DNA from: Bog-473 sp963763575
Lineage (GTDB): Bacteria; Actinomycetota; Acidimicrobiia; Acidimicrobiales; RAAP-2
DNA length: 64,000 nucleotides
NCBI GenBank assembly: GCA_963763575.1
Contig: CAVXPD010000004.1
Coordinates: 1 to 64,000 of the forward strand
Direction: 5' to 3'
Part shown: in pieces, positions 1 through 9,090 of the stretch
Position numbering within the stretch: position 1 is the first letter of the stretch
Layout: each line of letters begins with the position of its first letter
Program-made: the position numbers and the translations under genes
The notes under the pieces: generated by a model
Database searches by the model: none
Told to the model about the DNA's origin: nothing
The model's input: the letters and a program-made list of their open reading frames with translations, nothing else

Positions 1-689
1 CGGGACCGAGGAGGCCGCCGAGGCGCGCCGGGCCCGGCGCGACGTCTATCTCGAGGCCTCCATCAGCGGGATGTATCTGGGCTCGATGACGCTCGACCCC
101 ATCTCGGGCTCGATCGTGGCGGGCGAGCTCGGGCGGATCGAAGACGAGTTCTTCAAGGCCGACTGGGCCCGCGCCCGCGCCGAGCTCGGCCACAACCCCA
201 GCGCTCGACCAGCTCTGGCGCAGCCCGGCGCAGCGCCGCGCCGACGCCCTCGTCGAGATGGCGGGCCGCTCGTCGCTCGTCGAGCCCGAAGGCGTCGCCC
301 GACCCCCCGCCCCCCTCTTCAGCGTGCTCGTCGACTGGCCGACGCTCTCGGGGCGGGTCTGCGAGCTCGCCGAGGGCATCGTGGTCTCGCCGGGCGAGCT
401 CGTGCCCTGGCTCTGTGTGGCCGACCTCGAGCGCGCCGTGATGGAGCCGTCCGGACGCGTCGAGGTCTCGACCAAGCACCGGCTCTTCAGCGGGGCGACG
501 CGCCGGGCCCTCGAGCTGCGCGACCGCGGCTGCGTCCACCCCTTTTGCGACGTCCCGGGCTCACGCTGCCAGGCCGACCACATCTTGCCCTGGGCGCTGA
601 GCGGGCGGACCACCCAGGACAACGGGCGCCTGCTCTGTGGGTTCCACAACCGCCTGCGCAACGGGCGCCCGCCGCCCCAGCGCGAGTAG
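1..689 (+). pseudogene. DUF222/HNH endonuclease (13E12-type), 5'-truncated and frameshifted
   Basis: The left edge cuts the gene. The first part (frame of base 71) reads as the end of a DUF222 domain, with LGSMTLDPISG and DEFFKADWARARAELG. From about base 204 the protein continues in another frame with ALDQLWRSPAQRRADALVEMA. It ends in an HNH nuclease domain, with the Cys-rich CVHPFCDVPG, then CQADHI and NGRLLCGFHNRLRN. Removing one C from the C4 run at 196-199 restores one frame (HNPALDQLW). These actinobacterial nucleases are often multicopy and are thought to be mobile or decaying. The break may be a sequencing error rather than a true lesion. Confidence 0.8.
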
Positions 690-768
690 CGGCGGGGCTC
701 AACTCACCGGGCGAGAGGCTCAACGGCGGGTGGCGAAACGGGGGGAGATCACCCGAGACCATGGAAAG

Positions 769-801
769 AGAGCAGGCGTGTCGCTTTGGCGCGCCTGCTC
801 T
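769..801 (+). terminator. Hairpin terminator after the HNH gene
   Basis: AGAGCAGGCG (769-778) pairs perfectly with CGCCTGCTCT (792-801) across a 13-nt loop and is followed by TTTGCTTT. This fits an intrinsic terminator for the upstream gene in a genome where U-tracts are poor. Confidence 0.65.
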
Positions 802-867
802 TTGCTTTGGCCCTCGGTTTGCATGTGGGCATCCGGTCCTGACAAAGCCCGCGGTTACGGTGAGGGC

Positions 868-1956
868 GTGCGATGGCGATGGCGGATCATCGTGAGCGGC
901 GCCATGGCGGCCAGTTTCAGCGGAGGCATCTCCCTCGTCGCCGGGTTGTCCGGGACGGAGTTGCAGGCAAAGGCATCGGTCGCCGCCACAGCTTCAACTT
1001 CGACCGCGTCCGAGCTTGCGACGGTGGCACCCGGAGAGGACCACGACTGCATCGTCGGGCCGCCTCCGCGCTCGATTGATTGGGCGGCCTTGCACAACCC
1101 GGTTCTCTCGTACGACTCCGCGGGGGTCAAAGATCAAGCCCTGCAGTGGTCCGACGGGAACTGGCACATGCTCTTCAGTGACATGACACAGACGCGTTCG
1201 GCGCCGCATGTCCGCTTCGACGTGGCCGTTGCCCAGAGCCCGGATCTGCGTCACTGGAGCGCACCCACGGTGATCGCAACGAACGCCGCCTCCCCGGACA
1301 TCGTTCGCGACCCGGCCGGGGACTTCGTCGTCACCTACCAGACACCGGGCGGCCTCGAGTATCGGGTCGCTGGCTCCCCTTCCCTTCGATCATGGTCGCG
1401 GCCGTACCCGCTTGCCCACGGACTCGCCGGCCGCATGATCGACGGCGCACTTGCGTTCACGGGCAACGGTGTGATCCTGGGTTTCAAGGCTGGCACGACG
1501 TCGCAACACTTCGAGATCGCCTGGGCACCGTCATTGTCGAAGAAGTTCCAGCTCGTGGGCCGGCCGGACATCGTGCTCTACGGCGACACCGTCGAGAACT
1601 ATGAGTTCCTCACCATCGGCGGGGCGTGGCGACTCGTCGCAACGTCGAACACCTTGGACCAGCCGTTCATCTTCTCCCTCGAAGCCGGAGACCCGGAGGA
1701 CCCGGCGACCTGGTTGCACTGGTCCCCCGGCCGCGAGCTGATGGTGCCCAGCCAGGCCTTCAACAGCGGCTCAGGGATCTCGAGCGTCAACTACGAACAC
1801 GCCAACTCGGCCTTCTTGTGTGTCGGGCCCCACGACGAGGACTACCTCACCTATGCCGGCAGCACCGAGCTCACCGCCTTCGGGGGGTGGGGACACGCGC
1901 GGATCGGCGTTGCACGCAGCACCGACCTCGTCGATTGGCAGGTGCCGGCGGGCTGA
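868..1956 (+). CDS. Secreted five-bladed-propeller protein, GH43/arabinanase-like fold
   Basis: The product is about 362 aa. It opens with a basic stretch (RWRWR) and a hydrophobic segment, consistent with a signal peptide, then a Ser/Thr/Ala-rich linker. The body has regularly spaced units such as WSDGNWHMLFSD, VAQSPDLRHWSAP, GSPSLRSWSRP and GVARSTDLVDW, the pattern of five-bladed glycosidase propellers of the GH43/GH32/GH68 superfamily. I did not identify the catalytic acids with certainty, so sugar hydrolysis is inference. The frame is open back into the HNH gene; GTG 868 was chosen because the signal peptide begins there, but its ribosome site is poor and GTG 892 or ATG 904 are alternatives. 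Confidence 0.6.
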   Translation: MRWRWRIIVSGAMAASFSGGISLVAGLSGTELQAKASVAATASTSTASELATVAPGEDHDCIVGPPPRSIDWAALHNPVLSYDSAGVKDQALQWSDGNWHMLFSDMTQTRSAPHVRFDVAVAQSPDLRHWSAPTVIATNAASPDIVRDPAGDFVVTYQTPGGLEYRVAGSPSLRSWSRPYPLAHGLAGRMIDGALAFTGNGVILGFKAGTTSQHFEIAWAPSLSKKFQLVGRPDIVLYGDTVENYEFLTIGGAWRLVATSNTLDQPFIFSLEAGDPEDPATWLHWSPGRELMVPSQAFNSGSGISSVNYEHANSAFLCVGPHDEDYLTYAGSTELTAFGGWGHARIGVARSTDLVDWQVPAG

Positions 1957-1973
1957 GGGCAGGGGGTGGCTCC

Positions 1974-2405
1974 TCAGTAGATGTATTGGGCACTCGCCTC
2001 CTGCAGACGCCCGGCGAGGTTGGAGAGCATCTTCAGCCCGATGCTCGGCGTCGTCATGAGCATGGAGCGGAACTCCCGGGCATCGAAGACCAAGAGCTCC
2101 ATCGGCGTCAGCGCGACGACGTCTCCGGCTCGCAGCCCGCCGTGCAGGAGGGCCAGCTCGCCGAAGTAGCCGCCGGTCCGGAAGCGGGAGACCTCTATTT
2201 CGTGCACCCGGCACGAGGCCTCTCCGTCGAGCACGAGGAAGAACTCGCGCCCCGGCTTGCCCTCCTCGGTGAGATAGGCACCCTCTTCTGCGTCGACCGG
2301 CGTGCCGAGTTGGGCGATCGACCGCAACTCGTTGCGGCTACACCCGGAGAACAGGGGCACTGCGGACAGGAACTCGATCTGTTTGCTCGGGATACGGCTT
2401 GCCAT
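1974..2405 (-). CDS. Stand-alone cyclic-nucleotide-binding domain protein
   Basis: The 143-aa product is essentially one cNMP-binding (CAP_ED) domain. It begins with FLSAVPLFSGCSRNELR, typical of the first helix. It carries GREFFLVLDGEASC and the phosphate-binding-cassette region GGYFGELALLHGGLRAGDVVA, with the conserved FGE. It ends after the C-helix with no helix-turn-helix, so it is not a CRP-type regulator by itself. It may sense cAMP or act as a partner subunit. It lies about 150 nt downstream of the ligase gene on the same strand. Confidence 0.8.
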   Translation of the reverse strand: MASRIPSKQIEFLSAVPLFSGCSRNELRSIAQLGTPVDAEEGAYLTEEGKPGREFFLVLDGEASCRVHEIEVSRFRTGGYFGELALLHGGLRAGDVVALTPMELLVFDAREFRSMLMTTPSIGLKMLSNLAGRLQEASAQYIY

Positions 2406-2556
2406 GGGACTCCCCTCCCTCGGTCCCGCCTGCCAATGCTGGGGGAGCGTAGCCGCCTTGCTGACCGGTGAACAGGCATGTCACGTGGGAAAACCCGGTC
2501 CCGGAGACGGAAGGCCTGGTCGCAGTCGGTGCGATGACGCAACGAAGGCCGGCCGG

Positions 2557-4269
2557 TCAGCCCCCCGCCCGCAGACGCTCGCGCAGGACGAACTTCTGGA
2601 TCTTGCCCGACGGCGTCCTCGGCAGCTCCTCCACCGCCCGGACCTCCTCGGGCCACTTCTGGCGGGCCAGGCCCGACTCGGCCAGGTGGGAACGCACCGC
2701 TTCGAGGTCGGGCGCCTCGACGTCGGGCTGCATGCGGAAGAACGCGCAGCCGTGCTCGCCCAATCGTTCGTCGGGGGCGGCCACCACGGCGACCTCGGCC
2801 ACGCCCTTCATGTGGGCGAGCAGCTGTTCGACCTCGGCCGCGCTCACGTTCTCGCCGCCGCGGATGATGATGTCCTTCAATCGGTCGGTGATGGTGAGGT
2901 AGCCGTCGGCGTCGATGACGCCGACGTCGCCGGTGTGGAGCCAGCCGCCCTCCTCGATCGCCTCGGCGGTCAGCGCCGGATCCGTGTAGCCGGCGAAGCG
3001 GTCGGGTCCACGCGAGAGGATCTCGCCCGGCTTGCCGATGCCGACGTCGTTGCCGTCCTCGTCCACGGTGCGGATCTCCACCCCGGCGAGCGGCTTGCCG
3101 TCGGTGTGGATCCGCTTCTCGCGGGGCGCCTCGTGCTCGGAGCCGGTGATGGACGGGTGCTCGGTGCTGCCGTAGGCGCGCACGAGGGAGATGCCGAGCT
3201 CGTCCGCCCGCTCGGCCACCGCGTCGGGGATGGGTGAGCCGCCCAACCCGATGAAGTGCATCAGTTCGACGTGCTCCGGCTTGAAGTCAGGGCAGTCGAG
3301 GAGGCTCGTGAAGAAGTAGGTCGAGCCGCTGCCGGCGGAGATGTCCTCCTCCAACATGGCGGCCAGCACGGTGGGCGGGTCCCAGCCGTCGATCATGTAG
3401 ACGGCCTTGCCGCCCACGAGCGGACACAAGAGGCCTCCGAGCATGCCGATGGCGTGGCCGACGGGCGCGCCGACGAGCCCGGCACGATCGCGCCCCGACT
3501 GGTGACCGCTCAGCTGGCGCACTTCGCAGCCGAGCGTGCGGTGCGTGTGCACGACGCCCTTGGGGTCGGCGGTCGTGCCCGACGTGTAGCCGATGACCGC
3601 GGGAGTGTCGGGGTCCACGTCGAGGGGGCCATCCAGCGGCTCGGCCGCATGCAGCCGGTCGAAGGGCACCAGGTCGGGCGCGCCACGGGTGTCGCCGACG
3701 ACGAAGACGGTCTCGAGGTCGCCGAGGCCGTCGCGGACGGTGGCGAGCTCGGCCAGGTAATCACGCTTGCCGTAGGCCGAGACGGTGACGAGGGCGCGCG
3801 CCCCGCTCTGGCGGAGGATGAAGCCGACTTCCTTCGGCCCGTAGAAGTGCACGATGGGCACGATCGTCACGCCCGCGATGCTGCAGGCGTAGAAGGTGAC
3901 GGCCGCCTCCACCCAGTTCGGCAGCTGGAAGGCCACCAGGTCACCCGGGCCGAGCCCGTGGGCGCGGAGGCCGCCGGCCACCCGGAGCGCCTGCTCGTAC
4001 ACGTCGCCGACGGTCCCGATGTACGGATTGGTCGGCGACCAGATCCGGAACCGTCGCTGCGGGTCGTCGTGCAGCGCGTCGTTCAGCAGCTGCCCGAGGG
4101 TGCGATCGTCCCAGAGGCCCTCGGCGAGATAGCGCTCGGCCAGCTCGGGCGGCATCGGGCTCTGCTGGAAGCGAGACGGGGGGCGCGATGTGGACCCGGA
4201 GGTCGATCGCGAAGCGTTCGAGGCGCTCGAGACGTTCGAGGCGTTCGAGGTGTTCGAGAGGTCAGTCAC
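2557..4269 (-). CDS. AMP-dependent acyl-CoA synthetase/ligase
   Basis: This 570-aa ANL-superfamily enzyme activates a carboxylic acid to its acyl-CoA through an acyl-AMP. The P-loop YTSGTTADPKGVVHT is near residue 228, YGSTEHPS near 366, GWLHTGD near 442, and the hinge DRLKDIIIRGGE near 462. The catalytic lysine is in TPSGKIQ near 556. The set resembles cyclohexanecarboxylate- and medium-chain-type ligases, but the substrate cannot be read from sequence. The first 28 residues are a low-complexity Ser/Asn repeat; the conserved protein starts near MPPELAERYL, so a later start is possible. The GTG start directly abuts the stop of the upstream dehydrogenase gene (TGAGTG), implying cotranslation. 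Confidence 0.92.
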   Translation of the reverse strand: MTDLSNTSNASNVSSASNASRSTSGSTSRPPSRFQQSPMPPELAERYLAEGLWDDRTLGQLLNDALHDDPQRRFRIWSPTNPYIGTVGDVYEQALRVAGGLRAHGLGPGDLVAFQLPNWVEAAVTFYACSIAGVTIVPIVHFYGPKEVGFILRQSGARALVTVSAYGKRDYLAELATVRDGLGDLETVFVVGDTRGAPDLVPFDRLHAAEPLDGPLDVDPDTPAVIGYTSGTTADPKGVVHTHRTLGCEVRQLSGHQSGRDRAGLVGAPVGHAIGMLGGLLCPLVGGKAVYMIDGWDPPTVLAAMLEEDISAGSGSTYFFTSLLDCPDFKPEHVELMHFIGLGGSPIPDAVAERADELGISLVRAYGSTEHPSITGSEHEAPREKRIHTDGKPLAGVEIRTVDEDGNDVGIGKPGEILSRGPDRFAGYTDPALTAEAIEEGGWLHTGDVGVIDADGYLTITDRLKDIIIRGGENVSAAEVEQLLAHMKGVAEVAVVAAPDERLGEHGCAFFRMQPDVEAPDLEAVRSHLAESGLARQKWPEEVRAVEELPRTPSGKIQKFVLRERLRAGG

Positions 4270-5400
4270 TCACGCAGACTCTATGAAGATCGCCGCCAGC
4301 CGGTGCAGCTGGGCGCCGGCGCCACCGGACAGCACCGCGTTCTGCTTCACCCGCTTGAACAAGAAGTGCGCGTCGTTGGCCCAGGTGAAGCCGACGCCAC
4401 CGTGCATCTGGATGTCCTCTCCCGTGACCCGGACGCCGGCCTCGGCGGCGTAGCTGGCCGCCATGGCGGCCGCCTGCGCCCGCTCCGGCGCCTCGGTGTC
4501 GGAGGCCCAGGCGGCGAACTGGAACCCGGCCCGGGCCATCTCGACCTGTTGGAACATCTCGACGAGGCGGTGCCTGATCGTCTGGTAGGTCGCCACCGGC
4601 TTGTCGAACACGATGCGCTCGGACGTGTAGCCGATGGCCTCGGCCAGCGCACGGTCGGCCGCGCCGACGGTCTCGGCGGCCAGCGCCACGGCGAAGTCGT
4701 CCTGCAGGCGCTGCCAAAGCCCCGCCTGGTTCCCGGGCGGACCGAGCGGGACCACGGGCGCCTCGTCGAGCACCAGGTGGGCCAACTTGCGGGTGGGGTC
4801 GAGCGAGGGGACCAGCTCGACGGCGGTGCCGGCGTGGTCGGCGGGCGACTCGAGCAGGTACGAGCGCACGCCTTCTTCGCTGCGGGCGACGACGATCACC
4901 CAGTCGGCGGTGTGGCCGTCGATCACCGCCACCTTCTCGCCGCTCACCACCCACTGGGCGGCCTTGCGGCGGGCCCGGGCGCGCACGGTCGACAGCGGCT
5001 CGCCGTGCCCTTGCTCGCCCAGGGCCACGGTGCCGCGGCGGGTGCCCGCGGCCAGGTCGTCGAGCAGCTCGGTGGCGCCGAGGGCGCGGGCCGCCAGGGT
5101 GGCGGCGACGGCGGAGGAGAAGAAGGGGCCGGGGAGCGGGATGCGGCCCATCTGCTCGAGCACGATGCACATCTCGAGGAGGCTGGCGCCGGTGCCGGTG
5201 CCGCCGTGCTCGTCGGGCACGAGCAGACCGGTCCATCCCAGCTCCACGAGCGTCGACCACAGCCTCGGGGTGATGCCGGACGGGTCGTCGGCGAGTTCGC
5301 GCAGCAGCTGCGGGCTGCACTCGCGTTCGAGCGCGGTGCGCGCCACGTCCTGAAGCGCCAACTGTTCCTCGTCGTACGTGAAGTCCACGGCCTCCCCCAC
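4270..5400 (-). CDS. Acyl-CoA dehydrogenase (shorter FadE-type subunit)
   Basis: The product is about 376 aa with the acyl-CoA dehydrogenase fold. It has an N-terminal helical domain (FTYDEEQLALQDVARTAL), a middle domain, and a C-terminal domain with ITGEDIQMHGGVGFTWAND-type sequence. The C-terminus (SGGAGAQLHRLAA) lacks the usual Glu-containing GTxEI motif. The divergent neighbour at 5496 does have a GSTEIQ motif. Mycobacterial sterol-type FadE pairs form mixed tetramers of one catalytic and one non-catalytic chain, and this pair may do the same (inference). GTG 5388 (VDFTYDEEQ) is an alternative start closer to the family consensus. Confidence 0.9.
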   Translation of the reverse strand: MGEAVDFTYDEEQLALQDVARTALERECSPQLLRELADDPSGITPRLWSTLVELGWTGLLVPDEHGGTGTGASLLEMCIVLEQMGRIPLPGPFFSSAVAATLAARALGATELLDDLAAGTRRGTVALGEQGHGEPLSTVRARARRKAAQWVVSGEKVAVIDGHTADWVIVVARSEEGVRSYLLESPADHAGTAVELVPSLDPTRKLAHLVLDEAPVVPLGPPGNQAGLWQRLQDDFAVALAAETVGAADRALAEAIGYTSERIVFDKPVATYQTIRHRLVEMFQQVEMARAGFQFAAWASDTEAPERAQAAAMAASYAAEAGVRVTGEDIQMHGGVGFTWANDAHFLFKRVKQNAVLSGGAGAQLHRLAAIFIESA

Positions 5401-5448
5401 GGGTCCACTGCGGCGTGTAGCGCGGGTGTCGCGCCGGCGCGCCGTTCC

Positions 5449-5464
5449 CTGACGCCAGCGTCAC
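5449..5464. promoter_or_regulatory. Palindromic site CTGAC-N6-GTCAC in the divergent FadE promoter
   Basis: CTGAC GCCAGC GTCAC lies 32 bp before the start of the rightward dehydrogenase gene and 49 bp from that of the leftward one. It matches the TGAC-N6-GTCA core found at five other promoters in this window. Binding by a TetR-type regulator is inferred. Confidence 0.5.
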
Positions 5465-5495
5465 AGTACACGGGAGGTCGGCTACCCTTCCCCCC

Positions 5496-6713
5496 GTGGA
5501 TTTCGCCCTGGCCCCCGAGGACGAGAAGTTCCGCGACGAGCTGCGCGCCTGGCTGGACGAGAACCTGCCGCCGTTCTTGGAGGCCGAGGCCCTCGGAGAC
5601 GATGCGCAGCTGAGCGGCGAGGCCAGCCAACAACGGCGACAGAAGTGGCAGCGCAAGCTCCACGAGGGCGGGTGGGCCGCCATCCACTGGGGCCCCGAGT
5701 ACGCCAAGGGCCGGACCATCAACGCCATGCAGCGGCTGCTGTATTCGGAGGTGATGGCGGAGTACCGGACGCCGGGCATGTTCAACACGAACGGGATCTG
5801 GCAGATCGGGCCGATGATCATCCAGTGGGGGAACGAGGACCAAAAGGCGGAGTGGCTGCCGTCGATCCTCGAGGCGGAGGAGCACTGGTGCCAGGGGTTC
5901 AGCGAGCCGATGGCGGGCAACGACCTGGCCAACCTGCGCACGACCGCGATCTACGACCCCGACACCGACGAGTACGTCGTGAACGGCTCGAAGATCTGGA
6001 TCTCGTCGGCCCACCTGGCGACGTGGGGGCTCTTCTTGTTGCGGACGGACCCGACGGCCATCGAGCGGGGCAAGAAGCACGAGGGGATCACGGCGTTCGT
6101 CCTGAACATGAAGACGCCGGGGATCGACGTGCGGCCGATCAGGGACATGGCGGGCGAGGAGCTGTTCAACGAGATCTTCTTCACCGACGTGCGCATCCCG
6201 GCCCGTTGGCGCCTCGGCGAGGAGGGCGCCGGCTGGATGGTCGCCATGGGGACGCTCGGATACGAGCGCGTCGGCATCGCATCGCAGATCGCGATCCTCG
6301 CCGCCGACCTGCGTGCCGTGGTGGAGGCCGCCCGCTCGGTGAACCCGGGCGCGCTGGAGGACCCCGCCCTGCGCGACCGCATCGCCAAAATGTGGACGGA
6401 GATCGAACTGGCCCGTCTGCTCTCGCTGCGGGCGCTGTCCAAGATCATGAAGGGCGAGAAGAACTGGCCCGAGGTGCCGTTCGCGAAATTGTCCTGGTCC
6501 TCGATGGCGCAGACGCTCGCCGAGCTGGCCGTCGACCTGCTCGGGCCGGCCGGGCTCTTGGCCAAGGGCGGGCCGGACACCGTCGACCGCGGGAAGTGGA
6601 CCCGCCTCTACGCCTTCCAGCGCTACTCGACCATCGGCGGGGGCTCGACCGAGATCCAGAAGAACATCATCGCCGACCGGGCGATCGCCATGCCCGGCAA
6701 GTCGCGCGGCTGA
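5496..6713 (+). CDS. Acyl-CoA dehydrogenase (larger FadE-type subunit)
   Basis: This 405-aa flavoenzyme introduces an alpha,beta double bond into an acyl-CoA. The start MDFALAPEDEKFRDELRAWLDENLP and the internal WHWGPEYAKG-like region place it in the mycobacterial FadE group. FAD/substrate motifs include GFSEPMAGNDLANLRTTA and NGSKIWISSAHLA. The C-terminal YSTIGGGSTEIQKNIIADR carries the Glu of the STEI motif. It is divergent from the shorter dehydrogenase and ligase, and shares with them a promoter region containing the CTGAC-N6-GTCAC site. The GTG start has GGGAGG about 20 nt upstream and no close Shine-Dalgarno sequence. Confidence 0.92.
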   Translation: MDFALAPEDEKFRDELRAWLDENLPPFLEAEALGDDAQLSGEASQQRRQKWQRKLHEGGWAAIHWGPEYAKGRTINAMQRLLYSEVMAEYRTPGMFNTNGIWQIGPMIIQWGNEDQKAEWLPSILEAEEHWCQGFSEPMAGNDLANLRTTAIYDPDTDEYVVNGSKIWISSAHLATWGLFLLRTDPTAIERGKKHEGITAFVLNMKTPGIDVRPIRDMAGEELFNEIFFTDVRIPARWRLGEEGAGWMVAMGTLGYERVGIASQIAILAADLRAVVEAARSVNPGALEDPALRDRIAKMWTEIELARLLSLRALSKIMKGEKNWPEVPFAKLSWSSMAQTLAELAVDLLGPAGLLAKGGPDTVDRGKWTRLYAFQRYSTIGGGSTEIQKNIIADRAIAMPGKSRG

Positions 6714-6752
6714 CGGCGACGCCGCCGCTGGATCCGTCGTTGTGGCCGTTGC

Positions 6753-6799
6753 CGTGAGCCCTGCGTCGTGAGCCCTGCATCGTGAGCCCTGTGTCATGA
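6753..6799 (+). repeat. 14-bp tandem repeat carrying start and stop codons
   Basis: Three copies of CGTGAGCCCTG(C/T)(G/A)T at 6753, 6767 and 6781 are followed by a partial copy (CATGAG) holding the ATG of the next gene. Because 14 is not a multiple of three, GTG/ATG and TGA triplets occur in all three frames. Confidence 0.8.
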
Positions 6800-8342
6800 G
6801 TGGTGGCGCCGACCCCCGGGCCGCCTGCATCATCGGCGTCGCCCGTCACACCTGGCACCCGACCGACGACGACGTGGTCGCGGCGGGCGGCCTCGCGCCG
6901 GAGCCCCTCGATCATGTGGGAGCGGGTGACGAGGGAGGCGGCGGCGGACGCAGTCGACGGTGCGACAGCGGGTGCCGGTGCCACAGCGGCGGGTGTGCTG
7001 AGCGGGCTCGAGGGCATCGACGTCGTGTACTCGCAGTCGTGGCAGTACGACGACGCCGTGCAGCGACTGGCCGAACGGGTGGGCGCGACGCCGGCGCGGC
7101 GCCGGTACTCGGGCATCGGGGGGACGGTGCCCCAGGTGCTGGCGTTCGAGGCGGCGCGGGCGATACGGGAGGGCGGCCTCGACCTCGCACTGATCACCGG
7201 CGCGGAGGCGTTGGCCACCGTCCGCCGCCTCAAGAAGGCGGGCGAGCGCCCGCAGTGGTCGAACAAGCCGGCGGAGAGACGGCCGTTCCCGATGGACATG
7301 GAGTTCGACCCCTCCGAGATCAGCCACTCGGTGTTCGAGGCGTACCTCACGTTCGCGCTGTTCGACAACGCCCGGCGGGCGAAGTTGGAGAGGCGGCTCG
7401 AGGTGCATCGAGATGCGCTCGGCCGCGTCATGGCGCCGATGACGCGGGTGGCGGCGGCCGATCCCGTCAATGCGTGGTTCCCGATCGAACGGGGCGCGGC
7501 CGAGGTCGTCGACGCGACGCCGGACAACCGCATGGTCGCCTACCCCTACACGAAGCTGATGACCTCGATCATGGACGTCGACATGGCGGCCGCGGTGATC
7601 CTCGCCTCGGCGGCCAAGGCCGACGAGCTGGGAGTGCCCGAGGAGCGCCGGGTGTATCTGCGCGGGTTCGGCTACGCCGAGGACCCGGTGCACGTGGCGT
7701 CGCATCCCGAGCTCTGGCGCTCCCCCGCCCTGCAGTCTGCGGCGGAGGCGTCGTTGGCGGGGGCGGGCATCGGGGCGGACGACGTCGCCTACTTCGACCT
7801 CTACTCGTGCTTCGCCTCGTCGATCGGCTTCGCGTTGGACGCCCTGGGGATCGGCGAGGACGACCCGCGCGTCGGCGGTGACCCGAACGGGCGGGCTGCC
7901 GTACCACGGCGGGCCGGGCTCGAACTACATGACCCACTCCATGGCGGCCATGGCCGAGACCCTGCGCCTCGACCCCGGTGCCTACGGCGTGACGAGCGGG
8001 GTGGGCATGCACATGCAGAAGCACGCGTACGGGGTGTGGTCGACCGCATCGGGCAGCGGCGTGGTGGAGGACCCGGAGCCTTATGCGGCCGTGGAGCTGC
8101 CCGCCGTGATCGTCGCCTCGCCCTCGGGGCCGGCGACGGTCGCCACCTACTCCGTGCTGCACGGCCGCGAGGGGGAGCCCGAGCGGGGGCTGCTCGTCTG
8201 CGACTTGCCCGAGGGCGGGCGTTGCTACGCCCTCTTGGAGGGCGGGGCGGATGCGCTCGCCGAGGCCGAGATCTACGAGCTGATCGGGCGGCAGGTGACG
8301 CTGGCGCCGAAGGACCAGCTGAACTTGGCCGAGCTGTCCTGA
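6796..8342 (+). pseudogene. Thiolase-like/lipid-transfer acetyl-CoA acetyltransferase, two frameshifts
   Basis: Three successive frames together give one protein of about 515 aa. It begins MSGGADPRAACIIGVARHTWHP. After one extra base near 6911-6914 (EPLD then MWERV) it continues in the next frame through the thiolase core (VDVVYSQSW-like, YSGIGGTVPQV, ITGAEAL) to DLYSCFASSIGF and DALGIGEDDPR. A second extra base near 7868-7877 leads to TGGLPYHGGPGSNYMTHS and the C-terminal OB-like tail. This architecture is the actinobacterial 'acetyl-CoA acetyltransferase' family related to SCP-x thiolases. Two extra bases in one conserved gene could be assembly error; if real, the gene is dead. Confidence 0.8.
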
Positions 8343-9082
8343 CGCCGGCGCTCGGGTCTGTCGGCGGGCTCGACGGGTCTGTCGTCGTCGGCGGGATCGA
8401 CGGCTGCCGGGCCGGGTGGGTGCTGGCCACGATCATCGCCGTGGCGAACGAGGGACGCCCCGACGTCTCGGTGGTCGTCCTCGGCGACCTGGAGCCGGTG
8501 GTCGAAGCGCTCGCGTCGGGCCGCATGGCCGCCGCGGGCATCGACATCCCGATCGGTTTGGCGGCAAGCGGGCCGAGATCCTGCGATCTGGAGGCGCGCC
8601 GTAGGTTGGGTCCCCGGCGCAGCTCGGTCTTCCCGGCGCCGGCGCGCGAGGTGCTCCATGCATCGAGCTACGAGGAGGCGTGCGCCGTCTCCCGCCGGGT
8701 CTGCGGGCGTGCGATCTCCACGCAGCTGTACAACATCGTGCCGAAGATCCGCGAGGTCGACCGGTTGCTGTCGGAGCCGAGCACACGGCCGCTTCACCTC
8801 TTCGAGATGTGCCCGGAGTTGAGCTTCGCCGCGATCACCGGACACCCGATGCGGCACAACAAGAGGACGCCAGAGGGCCGGGCGGAGCGCATCGAGGCGC
8901 TGCGGCCTACCTTCGGCGACGTCACTCTCCTCGTAGAGCCACCACCGACTGGTGCGTCAAAGGACGACGTCCTCGACGCGCTCGCCGGCGCGTGGACGGC
9001 CCGCCGCTACGCCGGCAGCACGTGTCTGAGGCTCGGTGGGGAGGTGGACGAGACAGGCTTGCGAATGGAGGTCACCGCCTGA
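8339..9082 (+). CDS. DUF429 family protein (RNase H-like fold)
   Basis: About 247 aa. The conserved DUF429 features are visible: GGIDGCRAGWVLATI at the N-terminus (acidic residue of the RNase-H-like core), AAGIDIPIGLA, RSSVFPAPAREVL, and FEMCPELSFAAITG. It ends with the region around KDDVLDALAGAWTARRY, which holds the last conserved acidic residues. The family's biochemical role is not established. No ATG or GTG lies in frame before the conserved start. The only codon at the right place is a CTG overlapping the previous stop (CTGA at 8339-8342), so the exact start is uncertain. Confidence 0.8.
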   Translation: MTPALGSVGGLDGSVVVGGIDGCRAGWVLATIIAVANEGRPDVSVVVLGDLEPVVEALASGRMAAAGIDIPIGLAASGPRSCDLEARRRLGPRRSSVFPAPAREVLHASSYEEACAVSRRVCGRAISTQLYNIVPKIREVDRLLSEPSTRPLHLFEMCPELSFAAITGHPMRHNKRTPEGRAERIEALRPTFGDVTLLVEPPPTGASKDDVLDALAGAWTARRYAGSTCLRLGGEVDETGLRMEVTA

Positions 9083-9090
9083 GAGCAGGA

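Noticed and set aside
3256..5613. 785-aa plus-strand open frame
   Set aside because: It is antisense to the ligase and dehydrogenase genes; composition (Gly/Arg/Val/His-rich, no motifs) is that of a high-GC shadow frame.
6796..9082. Single 760-aa fusion of thiolase and DUF429
   Set aside because: The middle of that frame is not protein-like; the thiolase continues in another frame to 8342, so the fusion is produced by the two frameshifts.
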